Shown here: in pieces, positions 16,329 through 23,823 of the stretch
Position numbering within the stretch: the stretch's first letter is position 1
How the letters are laid out: every line of letters starts with the position of its first letter
From: Niveispirillum sp.
GTDB lineage: Bacteria > Pseudomonadota > Alphaproteobacteria > Azospirillales > Azospirillaceae
Length of the DNA stretch: 64,000 nucleotides
Direction of reading: 5' to 3'
Assembly (NCBI RefSeq): GCF_017996735.1
Contig: NZ_JAGOGJ010000019.1
Coordinates: forward strand, 1-64,000
Notes under the pieces: generated by a model
Told to the model about the DNA's origin: nothing
Seen by the model: only the letters and a program-made list of their open reading frames with translations
The model's database searches: none
Made by a program: the position numbers and the translations under genes

Positions 16329-17096
16329 TCAACGCCGCCCGTCGGCCACCGCGACGCCGCGCGCGCCGGCGATGGCGAAATGCAGGCTGTCGCGCAGGCG
16401 GGCCGTGTCATATTCCGGCGCCAGCGCCGCCAGCAGTTCCAGCGCCGTGCGCGCCAAGTGTCGCGCCGCCAGCTCGCCGGCCAGCGCCGCATCGCCCTTG
16501 GCGATGGCATCGAACAGGCTGCGATGTTCAGCCTCCCCGCGCTGCCACCAGCCGGGCAGATGCGCCCCCTTGTTGGCGGACTGGTAGCGGGCCGACCGCA
16601 ATTCCAGCCCGGCCAGATCCTCCGTCATGGAGGAACCAGATTCCGACACGATCAGCTGGTGCAGACGGCGGTGCAGCGTGCGCCAGCATTCGAAATCGCG
16701 GTGGCTCTCCTCGCTCTCCAGCCCGCGGATCGTCTCCTCCAGCCGGGCCATCAGCGGCGGCGTCATGCGCCGGGTGGTGATGGCCACGCCCAACGCCTCC
16801 AGCAGGACACGCTTCATATAGAGCGCTTCGATATCCTTGGGGTCGAAGCCGACCACCCGACTGCGGTGGTTGGGTTCCCCCACCAGCAGCCCGCCCTCCT
16901 GAAGCATGCGCATCGCCTCGCGCACGGGCGTACGGCTGACATCGAAGACCCGCGCCACCTCCACCTGGGACAGGATGGTACCGGGCTTCACGTCGCCGGA
17001 CAGAATCGATTCCCGCAAACTTTCATACACTTCCACCGCCGTGCGGCGTTTGTCGGCCTTGTCAATGGGCTGAAAGATGGCGGGTTCGAGTGTCAT
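16329..17096 (-). CDS. GntR-family regulator, FadR/FCD subfamily
   Basis: A 255-residue regulator. An N-terminal winged helix (about 18-85) reads AVEVYESLRESILSGDVKPG, then SQVEVARVFDVSRTPVREAM. A helical FCD effector domain (about 95-225) has the usual metal-site His residues (TLHRRLHQLIV, GEAEHRSLFDAI). The start at 17096 gives MTLEPAIF. It is transcribed away from the plus-strand P450/ferredoxin operon and towards the meta operon, and both have the ATACGTCC motif in their promoters. It is therefore the likely local repressor, with an aromatic or aliphatic acid as inducer. Confidence 0.9.
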   Translation of the reverse strand: MTLEPAIFQPIDKADKRRTAVEVYESLRESILSGDVKPGTILSQVEVARVFDVSRTPVREAMRMLQEGGLLVGEPNHRSRVVGFDPKDIEALYMKRVLLEALGVAITTRRMTPPLMARLEETIRGLESEESHRDFECWRTLHRRLHQLIVSESGSSMTEDLAGLELRSARYQSANKGAHLPGWWQRGEAEHRSLFDAIAKGDAALAGELAARHLARTALELLAALAPEYDTARLRDSLHFAIAGARGVAVADGRR

Positions 17097-17175
17097 GATC
17101 GGAACGTAACCGGCGGCTCCGCCGACGTCAAGGGCTGGCATCGCCTGCCGTCCGCTCTCCTGGCAGCTACAGAAA

Positions 17176-17193
17176 AGGACGTATAAGTCTTAT
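17176..17193 (-). promoter_or_regulatory. Candidate operator motif 1 (site b), between gntR and the wrbA operon
   Basis: The plus strand reads AGGACGTATAAGTCTTAT; its reverse holds GACTTATACGTCCT, identical over 14 bases to site c at 29326. It abuts the -35 box of the promoter at 17193-17221 and is 80 bases upstream of the gntR start, a good position for auto- and divergent regulation. Confidence 0.6.
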
Positions 17194-17221
17194 TGACAAG
17201 AACTCGTCGCGCATCAATAGT
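17193..17221 (+). promoter_or_regulatory. Sigma-70 promoter of the wrbA-ferredoxin-P450 operon
   Basis: A consensus -35 TTGACA (17193-17198), a 17-base spacer and AATAGT (17216-17221) form the best promoter match in the region. Operator motif 1 touches the -35, and operator motif 2 (AGTGTGTCCACTTT, 17219-17232) overlaps the -10 end and start point, consistent with repression. Confidence 0.65.
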
Positions 17222-17234
17222 GTGTCCACTTTTA
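17219..17234 (+). promoter_or_regulatory. Candidate operator motif 2 (site a)
   Basis: AGTGTGTCCACTTTTA differs by one base from the shared core AGTGTATCCA. The same motif overlaps the -10 regions of the TonB-receptor, ferredoxin-reductase and SDR promoters and precedes the P450 gene. Confidence 0.5.
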
Positions 17235-17286
17235 CCGATCCCCGCGCCCATCTGGCGCCCCGCCCCCCAATCCAAGCGGAGCCCTT

Positions 17287-17886
17287 ATGACCAAGGTCCT
17301 CGTCCTCTATTATTCCACCTATGGCCACACGGAGACGATGGCCGCCGCCGTCGCGGAAGGGTGCCGCGCGGCCGGCGCCGTCGCCGACCTGCGGCGCGTG
17401 GCCGAGACGGTGCCGGACGACATCGCCCGCGGCGCCGGCTTCAAGCTGGAGCAGACGGCGGTCGTCGCCGACATCAACGAGTTGCCGGACTATGACGCCA
17501 TCATCGTGGGTGCCCCCACCCGCTTCGGCCGCATGCCGGCGCAGATGGCGCAGTTCTGGGACCAGACCGGGGGGCTGTGGATGAAGGGCGCCCTGATCGG
17601 CAAGATCGGCGCCGCCTTCACGTCCACCGCCACCCAGCATGGCGGGCAGGAGACGACCCTGTTCTCCATGCTGACCACGCTGCTGCATCACGGCATGCTG
17701 ATCTCCGGCCTGCCCTATTCCTTCACGGGCCAGATGGGCCTGGAGGCGGTGAAGGGCGGTTCGCCCTATGGCGCCTCCACCGTCGCCGACGGCGATGGCA
17801 GCCGCCAGCCGGGTGCCGCGGACCTGGATGGCGCCCGCTTCCTGGGGCAGCATGTGGCGACACTTGCCGGCCGCCTGGGCAAATGA
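17287..17886 (+). CDS. wrbA: WrbA-type NAD(P)H:quinone oxidoreductase
   Basis: A 199-residue flavodoxin-like protein. The FMN phosphate loop is seen as [15 protein letters not shown] at the N-terminus, with the WrbA signatures [16 protein letters not shown] and [12 protein letters not shown]. It reduces quinones by two electrons and so would protect cells from the catechol and hydroquinone intermediates of the pathway, or take part in reducing a quinone intermediate. It is the first gene of a 12-gene plus-strand operon. Confidence 0.93.
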   Translation: MTKVLVLYYSTYGHTETMAAAVAEGCRAAGAVADLRRVAETVPDDIARGAGFKLEQTAVVADINELPDYDAIIVGAPTRFGRMPAQMAQFWDQTGGLWMKGALIGKIGAAFTSTATQHGGQETTLFSMLTTLLHHGMLISGLPYSFTGQMGLEAVKGGSPYGASTVADGDGSRQPGAADLDGARFLGQHVATLAGRLGK

Positions 17887-17905
17887 CACGAAGGGGAGGA
17901 AACGA

Positions 17906-18223
17906 ATGGCCGTTTTGAATGTCAGGACGCGCGACGGACAGATTCACCAGGTCGAGGCTGAGGCCGGCGTCAGCATCATGGAGAGCATCCGCGCGTCCGG
18001 GATCGACGAGTTGCTGGCGCTGTGCGGCGGCTGCCTGTCCTGCGCCACCTGCCACGTCTTCGTGGACGAGGAATTCGCCGCCCTGCTGCCGGGTCCCGGC
18101 GAGGAGGAAAGCGACCTGCTGGAAAGCGCCGACAACCGCAAGGCCAATTCCCGCCTGGCCTGCCAGGTGATGTTCGGCGACGGCATGGACGGCCTGACCG
18201 TCACCATCGCGCCGGACAGCTGA
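17906..18223 (+). CDS. 2Fe-2S ferredoxin (putidaredoxin/adrenodoxin type)
   Basis: A 105-residue ferredoxin. Ligands are seen as C-(x5)-C-(x2)-C in LCGGCLSCATCHVFVD and the fourth Cys in SRLACQV. An extra cysteine sits between the first two ligands, which putidaredoxin lacks (CGGSASC). The start at 17906 follows AGGGGAGG. It should carry electrons from the reductase at 29526 to the P450 at 21172. Confidence 0.92.
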   Translation: MAVLNVRTRDGQIHQVEAEAGVSIMESIRASGIDELLALCGGCLSCATCHVFVDEEFAALLPGPGEEESDLLESADNRKANSRLACQVMFGDGMDGLTVTIAPDS

Positions 18224-18235
18224 GGAGGTGCCGCC

Positions 18236-18433
18236 ATGCCGCTGATCAATGTGCAGATCATCTCCGGGCGCACCGACCGGCAGAAGCGCGACCTGATGCG
18301 GGGCCTGGCCCAGGCGGCCATGGACGCGCTGGATGTGCCGGAGAAATCCGTGCGCGTCATCCTGACCGAGGTGCCCGCCACGCATTGGGGCATCGGCCTG
18401 ACGACCAAGGCCGACGAGCAGGCCCCGGCCTGA
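18236..18433 (+). CDS. 4-oxalocrotonate tautomerase
   Basis: A 65-residue small tautomerase. The catalytic N-terminal Pro follows the initiator Met (MPLINVQIISGRTDRQK), an Arg is near position 11, and the family pattern VRVILTEVPATHWGIGL is present. It converts the enol 2-hydroxymuconate to 4-oxalocrotonate, linking the dehydrogenase (14519) with the decarboxylase (10502) that are encoded on the opposite strand. A ribosome site (GAGGAGGTG) overlaps the end of the ferredoxin gene. Confidence 0.88.
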   Translation: MPLINVQIISGRTDRQKRDLMRGLAQAAMDALDVPEKSVRVILTEVPATHWGIGLTTKADEQAPA

Positions 18434-18462
18434 ACCAGACAATCCATCCAAGGAGGAAGCCC

Positions 18463-18918
18463 ATGTTCACCCTGTCCCATGCCATCGCCGTCAACCCCGA
18501 AGGGGCCGAGATCATCCTGACGCAGGAGGAGGTCTGGCGCGGCCTGGAAATGAAGGCCGAGAACGCCCTGCCCTTCGTGCCCGGCATGGCCAAGTGCGAG
18601 GTGCTGGAGCGCGGCAAGGGCTGGCTGCTGCGCGAGGTCATCTTCAAGGGCCACCAGGTGCAGGAGAAGATCCTGTTCCGCGCGCCGACCCAGGTGCATT
18701 TCGAGCGCATGGACGGCGGCGGCTTCATCGAGAACACCATCAGCACGTCGGACAACGGCCTGCTGCTGACCTTCACCTTCGGCCTGGTCTTCCCCGGCTG
18801 CCCCGAGGGCTCGCAGGCGGAGCGCGACCATGGCGAGAGCATGAAGGGCGACTATATCGGCGCCGTCGCCGCCACCCTGGCCAAGGTCCGCGCCATGAAG
18901 CTGGCCGGCACGCTGTAA
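18463..18918 (+). CDS. DUF1857/AtaL-like SRPBCC-fold protein
   Basis: This 151-residue protein resembles the AtaL-like/DUF1857 family: MFTLSHAIAVNPEGAEIILT, then VWRGLEMKAENALPFVPGM and a late TFTFGLVFPGC segment. The family has a helix-grip ligand pocket. Members occur with polyketide-related enzymes, but no reaction is firmly assigned. The start at 18463 has AGGAGG upstream. Its place between the tautomerase and a SnoaL-like gene suggests binding or isomerising a hydrophobic intermediate. Confidence 0.7.
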   Translation: MFTLSHAIAVNPEGAEIILTQEEVWRGLEMKAENALPFVPGMAKCEVLERGKGWLLREVIFKGHQVQEKILFRAPTQVHFERMDGGGFIENTISTSDNGLLLTFTFGLVFPGCPEGSQAERDHGESMKGDYIGAVAATLAKVRAMKLAGTL

Positions 18919-18929
18919 GGGGGCGGACC

Positions 18930-19331
18930 ATGACCAACGGGACGTACACCGCGTCGGCACCCGCCGGCGCGGAAGATTGGGTGTCGGCCTTCTTCCGCAC
19001 GGCGGACGCCTGCGATGCCGACGCGCTGGCCGCCTCCTTCGCCGAGCGTATCGACATGCGCTTCGCCAACAATCCCCCCGCCACCACGCGGGAGGAGGCA
19101 CGCGACGGGCTGCGCGCCTTCCTGACCCACCTGACCGGGATGCGGCACGAGGCGCATGCGCGCTTCACCGATGGTGAGGGGGTCGTGCAACTGGCCACCG
19201 TCACCTACATCCTGCCCGGCGGGCGCGAGGTGCCGCTGCCGGTGGCCAGCCATCTGCGCCGCAACGAGGCGGCCTTGATTGACCGGCTGTGGATCTATAT
19301 CGACCTCGCCCCCTTGTTCGCGCACCCGTGA
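18930..19331 (+). CDS. SnoaL-like/NTF2-fold protein
   Basis: A 133-residue alpha+beta barrel protein with an N-terminal helix pair (DWVSAFFRTADACDADALAA) and a sheet region (MRHEAHARFTDGEGVVQLAT). NTF2-fold proteins include hydratases, isomerases and cyclases of steroid-like or polyketide-like substrates. The true role is unknown. It starts 11 bases after the previous stop and is part of the same operon. Confidence 0.7.
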   Translation: MTNGTYTASAPAGAEDWVSAFFRTADACDADALAASFAERIDMRFANNPPATTREEARDGLRAFLTHLTGMRHEAHARFTDGEGVVQLATVTYILPGGREVPLPVASHLRRNEAALIDRLWIYIDLAPLFAHP

Positions 19332-19348
19332 AGACCCAGGGGAACGAC

Positions 19349-19891
19349 ATGACGGCCAACAGCATCCGCGGCATCGACCATATCGGCCTGACCGTGCCGG
19401 ACATCGCCAGCGCCGAACGCTTCCTGATCGACGGGCTGGGCGCGCAGTTCATCTATGAAACACTGAACCGGACCATGCCACCCTTCGAGGGGCTGGCCGT
19501 GGAACATATGATGCAGGGGCCGCCGGGCCTGCGCATCGCCGTGATCCGCATGTACAGGATGGCCAACGGTCCCGGCATCGAGCTGTTCCAGTACGACCAG
19601 GTGGCCGAGCCGCGCCCGGCTCTGCGCGGCTGCGACACCGGCTGGCAGCATGTCGCCCTTTATGTGGACGACATGCAGGCTGCCATCGACCGGGCCGTGG
19701 CTGCCGGCGCGGAACTGCTGAACCAGCCCTGGGACCTGATCGCGAACGAAAGTGGGCCCGGCAACCGCTTCTGCTTCCTGAAGGCCCCGTTCGGCGCCCT
19801 GATCGAACTGATCACCTTCCCGTCGCCGCAACCCTATGAGGGGACGACGGAACTGCGGCGCTGGAAACCGCCCGTGGAGAAAGCATCATGA
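19349..19891 (+). CDS. VOC-family protein
   Basis: A 180-residue paired VOC module with candidate metal ligands His in RGIDHIGLTVPDI, His in GWQHVALYVDDM and Glu in GALIELITFPS. That H-H-E set is compatible with an extradiol-type dioxygenase, glyoxalase or epimerase. The start at 19349 follows CAGGGGA, and its end overlaps the epoxide hydrolase gene by ATGA. Confidence 0.82.
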   Translation: MTANSIRGIDHIGLTVPDIASAERFLIDGLGAQFIYETLNRTMPPFEGLAVEHMMQGPPGLRIAVIRMYRMANGPGIELFQYDQVAEPRPALRGCDTGWQHVALYVDDMQAAIDRAVAAGAELLNQPWDLIANESGPGNRFCFLKAPFGALIELITFPSPQPYEGTTELRRWKPPVEKAS

Positions 19892-21048
19892 GCGCCCTGC
19901 GTCCCTTCCAGATCCGGATCGCCGATGCGGAACTGGACGATCTGCGCGACCGGTTGCGCCGCACGCGCTGGCCCGGACCGGAAACGGTGACCGACGACAG
20001 CCAGGGGCCGAAGCTGGCCGCCATGCAGGCCCTGCACCTGAACTGGCTGACTCGCTATGACTGGCGCCGGTGCGAGGCCCGCCTGAACGAACTGGAACAG
20101 TTCCGGACGGAGATCGACGGCGTCGACATCCATTTCATCCATGTCCGCTCGCCGGACGCGGATGCCACGCCGCTGCTGCTGGCCCATGGCTGGCCGGGAT
20201 CGGTGCTGGAATTCCTGGACTGCATCGGTCCCCTGACGGACCCCGCCGCCCATGGCGCCGAAGGCGCGCCGGCCTTCCATCTGGTCATCCCGTCCATGCC
20301 GGGCTTCGGCTTTTCCGGAAAGCCGGCGGGCACCGGCTGGCATATCGGGCGCATCGCGGCCGCCTACGCCACGCTGATGGCCCGGCTGGGCTATGAGGGC
20401 TGGGTCTGCCAGGGCGGCGACCTGGGCAGCGCCGTGGCGGAGGCCATCGGCCACATGCGCCCGCCCGGCTGCCTGGGCATCCACCTGAACATGTCCTTCT
20501 TCCAGCCCACGCCGGCCGAGATCGCGGCGGCCGACGCGCAGGAACGGACCTGGCTGGCCCGGGCGCAGCGCTTCTTCGCCGAGCAGTCTGGCTATTTCGA
20601 GCATCAGAGCACACGGCCGCAGACCATCGGCTACATGCTGGCCGACAGCCCCGTGGGCCTGGCCGCCCTGATGTACGAGAAGTTCAGCGAGACCAGCGAC
20701 CATGGGGGCGACGTCACCGGGGCCCTGTCCATGGACCGGATGCTGGACGGGATCATGCTGTACTGGCTGACCAATTCCGGTGTTTCGGCCGCACGCCTCT
20801 ATTGGGAACTGCGCCGCGCCATGCCGCCGGCTCCGCCGCCGCCCGTCGAACTGCCCGCGGCCTATAGCGGCTTCGCCGGAGAGACGATCCTAGCCTCCCG
20901 CCGCTGGCTGGAGGCACGGTTCACGCGCCTGGCCTATTACACGATCGTGGCGCGCGGCGGACATTTCGCGGCCTGGGAACAGCCCGGCCTGTTCGTGGCG
21001 GAACTGCGCGCCATGCTGCCGCATCTGCGGGCGGCGGCCGGGCGCTGA
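19888..21048 (+). CDS. Epoxide hydrolase with EHN domain
   Basis: A 386-residue microsomal-type epoxide hydrolase. The N-terminal EHN domain (about 1-110) is followed by an alpha/beta hydrolase with the oxyanion motif LLAHGWPGSVLEF, nucleophile Asp178 in CQGGDLGSAVAE and base His359 in RGGHFAAWEQP. It opens an epoxide to a trans-diol. With a P450 next in the operon, the natural reading is oxidation of an olefin or ring followed by hydrolysis. Translational coupling to the previous gene is by ATGA. Confidence 0.88.
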   Translation: MSALRPFQIRIADAELDDLRDRLRRTRWPGPETVTDDSQGPKLAAMQALHLNWLTRYDWRRCEARLNELEQFRTEIDGVDIHFIHVRSPDADATPLLLAHGWPGSVLEFLDCIGPLTDPAAHGAEGAPAFHLVIPSMPGFGFSGKPAGTGWHIGRIAAAYATLMARLGYEGWVCQGGDLGSAVAEAIGHMRPPGCLGIHLNMSFFQPTPAEIAAADAQERTWLARAQRFFAEQSGYFEHQSTRPQTIGYMLADSPVGLAALMYEKFSETSDHGGDVTGALSMDRMLDGIMLYWLTNSGVSAARLYWELRRAMPPAPPPPVELPAAYSGFAGETILASRRWLEARFTRLAYYTIVARGGHFAAWEQPGLFVAELRAMLPHLRAAAGR

Positions 21049-21073
21049 GGCGTCATCGGGATACACAATCCCT

Positions 21074-21079
21074 TATACT
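21074..21079 (+). promoter_or_regulatory. Possible internal promoter -10 (TATACT) upstream of the P450 gene
   Basis: The 123-base gap before the P450 gene holds TATACT preceded by GGGATACACAATCCC, which is a short palindrome containing a GGATACAC half-motif. No good -35 is present at 17 bases. This is a possible secondary promoter under the same regulator. Confidence 0.35.
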
Positions 21080-21130
21080 GATCCGGGATATCCGCACAGA
21101 TTTGCGGAATCTCCTGGACAGTCAAAAACA

Positions 21131-21146
21131 AATGTGGATACACTTT
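21131..21146 (-). promoter_or_regulatory. Candidate operator motif 2 (site b), upstream of the P450 gene
   Basis: AATGTGGATACACTTT is the reverse of AAAGTGTATCCACATT. It lies 26 bases before the P450 start, directly upstream of the GGGAGGAAAA ribosome site, in the longest intergenic gap of the plus-strand operon. Confidence 0.5.
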
Positions 21147-21171
21147 AACAAGTTTCGTCGGGAGGAAAAGC

Positions 21172-22359
21172 ATGGTTGAGAATTGGCGGCCCACCGAGGC
21201 GTTCGAGGCGCTGGCCGACGGGCGGGACTGGGACGGCGGCCGCGTCTATGCGGACCTGCTGTCGCGCGCGCCCGTGGCCCTGATGCAAGGCAAGGGCGGC
21301 GGCAACAACATGTGGGGCATCTTCAGCGCCGCCGAGATCGAGCGGGCGGCCACCGACCATGCCACCTTCAGCAATGTCACCGTGCCGGAGGGCGCGCCGC
21401 GCATCCTGCCGCTGATGGTCGATCCGCCGGAACACACGGGCTATCGCCGCGTCATCAACAAGTTCTTCATGCCCGGCCCCATCAAGGCGATGGAAGAGAA
21501 GATGCGCCCCGTGGCCGTCGACCTGATCGACGGGATGATCGCCCGGGGCACGGCCGATTTCTCCCAGGAATACGCCTATCAGCTCTCCATGCGCACCCTG
21601 TGCAGCTTCCTGCGCGTGAAGGAGGACTGGTCGATCTACAATGACTGGTCGCGCGAGATGGAGGAGGCCACGGGGGCCGGCACCGTGGGGGCCGGCAAGG
21701 ACCTGCCGCAGGAACTGGTCATGCGGGTCTTCCCCTATATCCAGGGCCTGATCGCCGAACGCCGCGCCAACCCGTCCGACGACGTGATCAGCGGCTTCGT
21801 GACGGAGGAGGTGAACGGCCAGAAGCTGGATGATTTCACCATCACCCAGCTGGTCATGGCCATCATCCTGGCCGGCAAGTCGACGGCGGCCAGCGGCATG
21901 GGCAACATCGTCCTGCGTCTGGCCCGCGAGCCGGAGATCCAGCAGTTCCTGCGCGAGAATCCCGACCGCATCCCCGACGCGGTGGAGGAAGGCCTGCGCC
22001 TGGAATCCCCGCAGCAGGAAATGCCGCGCAAGGCCACCCGCGATGTGGAGGTGGCGGGCGTGACCATCCGCAAGGGGGAATCCGTCTTCCTGAACTACGG
22101 GTCGGCCAACCTGGACCCGGCCCGCTGGGAGGACCCCGGCAAGTTCATCCTGGACCGCCCGCGCCGCCAGCATTTCGCTTTCGGACGCGGCATGCATACC
22201 TGCTTCGGCGCACCATTGGGCCGCATGCAAATGAAGATGACGCTGGAAGAACTGCTGAAGCGCACGAAATCCTTCGAACTGGCCGGCCCGATCCAGCGCC
22301 ATACCTGGCCGCGCCTGTCGGTGGAGCGGCTGCCCCTGCGCTTCGTCCCCGCCGGCTGA
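21172..22359 (+). CDS. Cytochrome P450
   Basis: A 395-residue soluble class I P450. The K-helix motif ExxR is at 273-276 (EGLRLESP) and the heme ligand is Cys344 in FAFGRGMHTCFGAPLG. The I-helix oxygen-activation motif, usually A-G-x-(D/E)-T, reads AGKST at residues 234-238, so the acidic residue is missing. That may mean an unusual proton-delivery route or a reaction that does not need it. It is the only P450 of cluster I; electrons would come through the ferredoxin at 17906. Substrate unknown. Confidence 0.92.
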   Translation: MVENWRPTEAFEALADGRDWDGGRVYADLLSRAPVALMQGKGGGNNMWGIFSAAEIERAATDHATFSNVTVPEGAPRILPLMVDPPEHTGYRRVINKFFMPGPIKAMEEKMRPVAVDLIDGMIARGTADFSQEYAYQLSMRTLCSFLRVKEDWSIYNDWSREMEEATGAGTVGAGKDLPQELVMRVFPYIQGLIAERRANPSDDVISGFVTEEVNGQKLDDFTITQLVMAIILAGKSTAASGMGNIVLRLAREPEIQQFLRENPDRIPDAVEEGLRLESPQQEMPRKATRDVEVAGVTIRKGESVFLNYGSANLDPARWEDPGKFILDRPRRQHFAFGRGMHTCFGAPLGRMQMKMTLEELLKRTKSFELAGPIQRHTWPRLSVERLPLRFVPAG

Positions 22360-22450
22360 ACCATTTGAACCCATGCATGGCGCCTGTCCGACCGCCCCGG
22401 CAACGGGGCGGAAGGATGCGTGCGCCCCGAACGAACGAAGTGGATATGCC

Positions 22451-23347
22451 ATGAGCCGCTTTTACCGCCTGGCCGTGATCTCCCATGCCGGGCAACCGCT
22501 GGCCGTCGTGGAGCAAGAAGGCAGGCTGGTTCCCGTCGCCGCCATCCTGGGCGAAGCGCCGGGTCCGCTGACCGGCCTGGGCCCGCTGCTGGCAGACTGG
22601 CCCCGCTGGTCGGCCGCCATTGAGGCCGCGTTGCCGGCCGCCGATGCCTTCGCTGACGCCATCCAGGCGACGGACGCGAAGTTCCTGCCGCCCGTGGCGG
22701 TGCCCGGCAAGCTGGTCTGCATCGGCGCCAACTATCATGATCACATCAACGAGATGCCGATCCCGATGGTGCCGAAATACCCGTTCAGCTTCATCAAGCC
22801 GCACAACAACACCCTGCGCGGCTCCGGCGCCCCCGTGAAGGCGCCCCAGGGCGTCGCCATGATGGATTACGAGGCGGAACTGGGCGTGGTCATCGGCGTG
22901 GAATGCGCCAACGTGCCCGCCGCCGAGGCCCTGTCCGTCGTTGCCGGCTATCTGAATTTCAACGATGTCTCGGCCCGCGACTGGATCGAGAAGCGCCCGC
23001 CCATCGGCGTCGACTGGGTGATGCACAAGGGCTTCGACGGTTTCGCGCCCGTCGGCCCCTATCTGGTCCCCGCCCGGTTCGTGCCCGATCCGCAGGACCT
23101 GCCCATCCGCCTGTCGGTGAACGGCCAGGTCCGGCAAAATTCGTCCACCGCCCAGATGGTGTTCGGCGTCACCCAATGCATCGAGCATCTGTCGCGGATC
23201 ATGACGCTTTACCCAGGCGACATCATCGGCACCGGCACGCCGGCCGGCGTCGCCCATGGGCGCAAGGACAAGGCCTATCTGGCGCCCGGCGACATCATCC
23301 GGATGGAGATCGGCCCGCTGGGCGAACTGGTGACGCCGGTGATCTGA
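22451..23347 (+). CDS. Fumarylacetoacetate hydrolase-family enzyme
   Basis: A 298-residue FAH-fold hydrolase or hydratase. The metal-site acids are seen in MMDYEAELGVVIG (Glu, Glu) and a later Asp in NFNDVSARDWIEK; the substrate loop is KPHNNTLRGSG. The family cleaves C-C bonds of acylpyruvates or hydrates or decarboxylates 2-oxo acids. The start at 22451 gives MSRFYRL; the ribosome site is weak. The gap after the P450 gene is 91 bases. Confidence 0.88.
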   Translation: MSRFYRLAVISHAGQPLAVVEQEGRLVPVAAILGEAPGPLTGLGPLLADWPRWSAAIEAALPAADAFADAIQATDAKFLPPVAVPGKLVCIGANYHDHINEMPIPMVPKYPFSFIKPHNNTLRGSGAPVKAPQGVAMMDYEAELGVVIGVECANVPAAEALSVVAGYLNFNDVSARDWIEKRPPIGVDWVMHKGFDGFAPVGPYLVPARFVPDPQDLPIRLSVNGQVRQNSSTAQMVFGVTQCIEHLSRIMTLYPGDIIGTGTPAGVAHGRKDKAYLAPGDIIRMEIGPLGELVTPVI

Positions 23348-23361
23348 CAGGAGTGCATGCC

Positions 23362-23823
23362 ATGGCCCAGGCCGGTCTTCTCTGGTCGATCAAGCGATCC
23401 TTTGCCGCCTATGTGGCGCGGCTGCCCGATGGCCGCCTGAGCCTGGATGACGGTGTCCGGCCGGCCGACGGCGACCGGCTGTACTTTGCCTTGGACGCCG
23501 GCGCGCACGATCTGTCCTTCGCGGGCGCCGTACGCTTCACGGGCCATTTCGGCATGCTGTCCGTCACCATCGCGGCACCTTCGCTGCTGCTGGACGCGCC
23601 GGAGTTGCGGGGCACGATGCTGGCCGGGCTGGGTGGCGCGGAACGTCGACCGCTGGTGCATTTCCGCTATCGGTACAGCGACGACGCAATGCGTCTCCTG
23701 GCCGGCGACGTCCGTCTGGCAGCCGATGCCGTCGCCCTGTTCGGCGGCACCTATGGCGAGGGCGAGTGCTTCGATGATTTCGAGGTGCTTTTGCCCGGTT
23801 CCGGCGAGGAGCGTGTTCAATGA
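23362..23823 (+). CDS. HtaA-domain-like protein
   Basis: A 153-residue protein matching the HtaA pattern: LLWSIKRSFAAYVARLPDGR at the N-terminus and VRFTGHFGMLSVTIAAPSLL mid-protein, ending in YGEGECFDDFEVLLPG. HtaA domains bind heme in Gram-positive surface proteins, but here there is no signal peptide or anchor, so the protein should be cytoplasmic. It has CAGGAG upstream and overlaps the next gene by ATGA. Whether it binds heme or a pathway intermediate is unknown. Confidence 0.6.
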   Translation: MAQAGLLWSIKRSFAAYVARLPDGRLSLDDGVRPADGDRLYFALDAGAHDLSFAGAVRFTGHFGMLSVTIAAPSLLLDAPELRGTMLAGLGGAERRPLVHFRYRYSDDAMRLLAGDVRLAADAVALFGGTYGEGECFDDFEVLLPGSGEERVQ

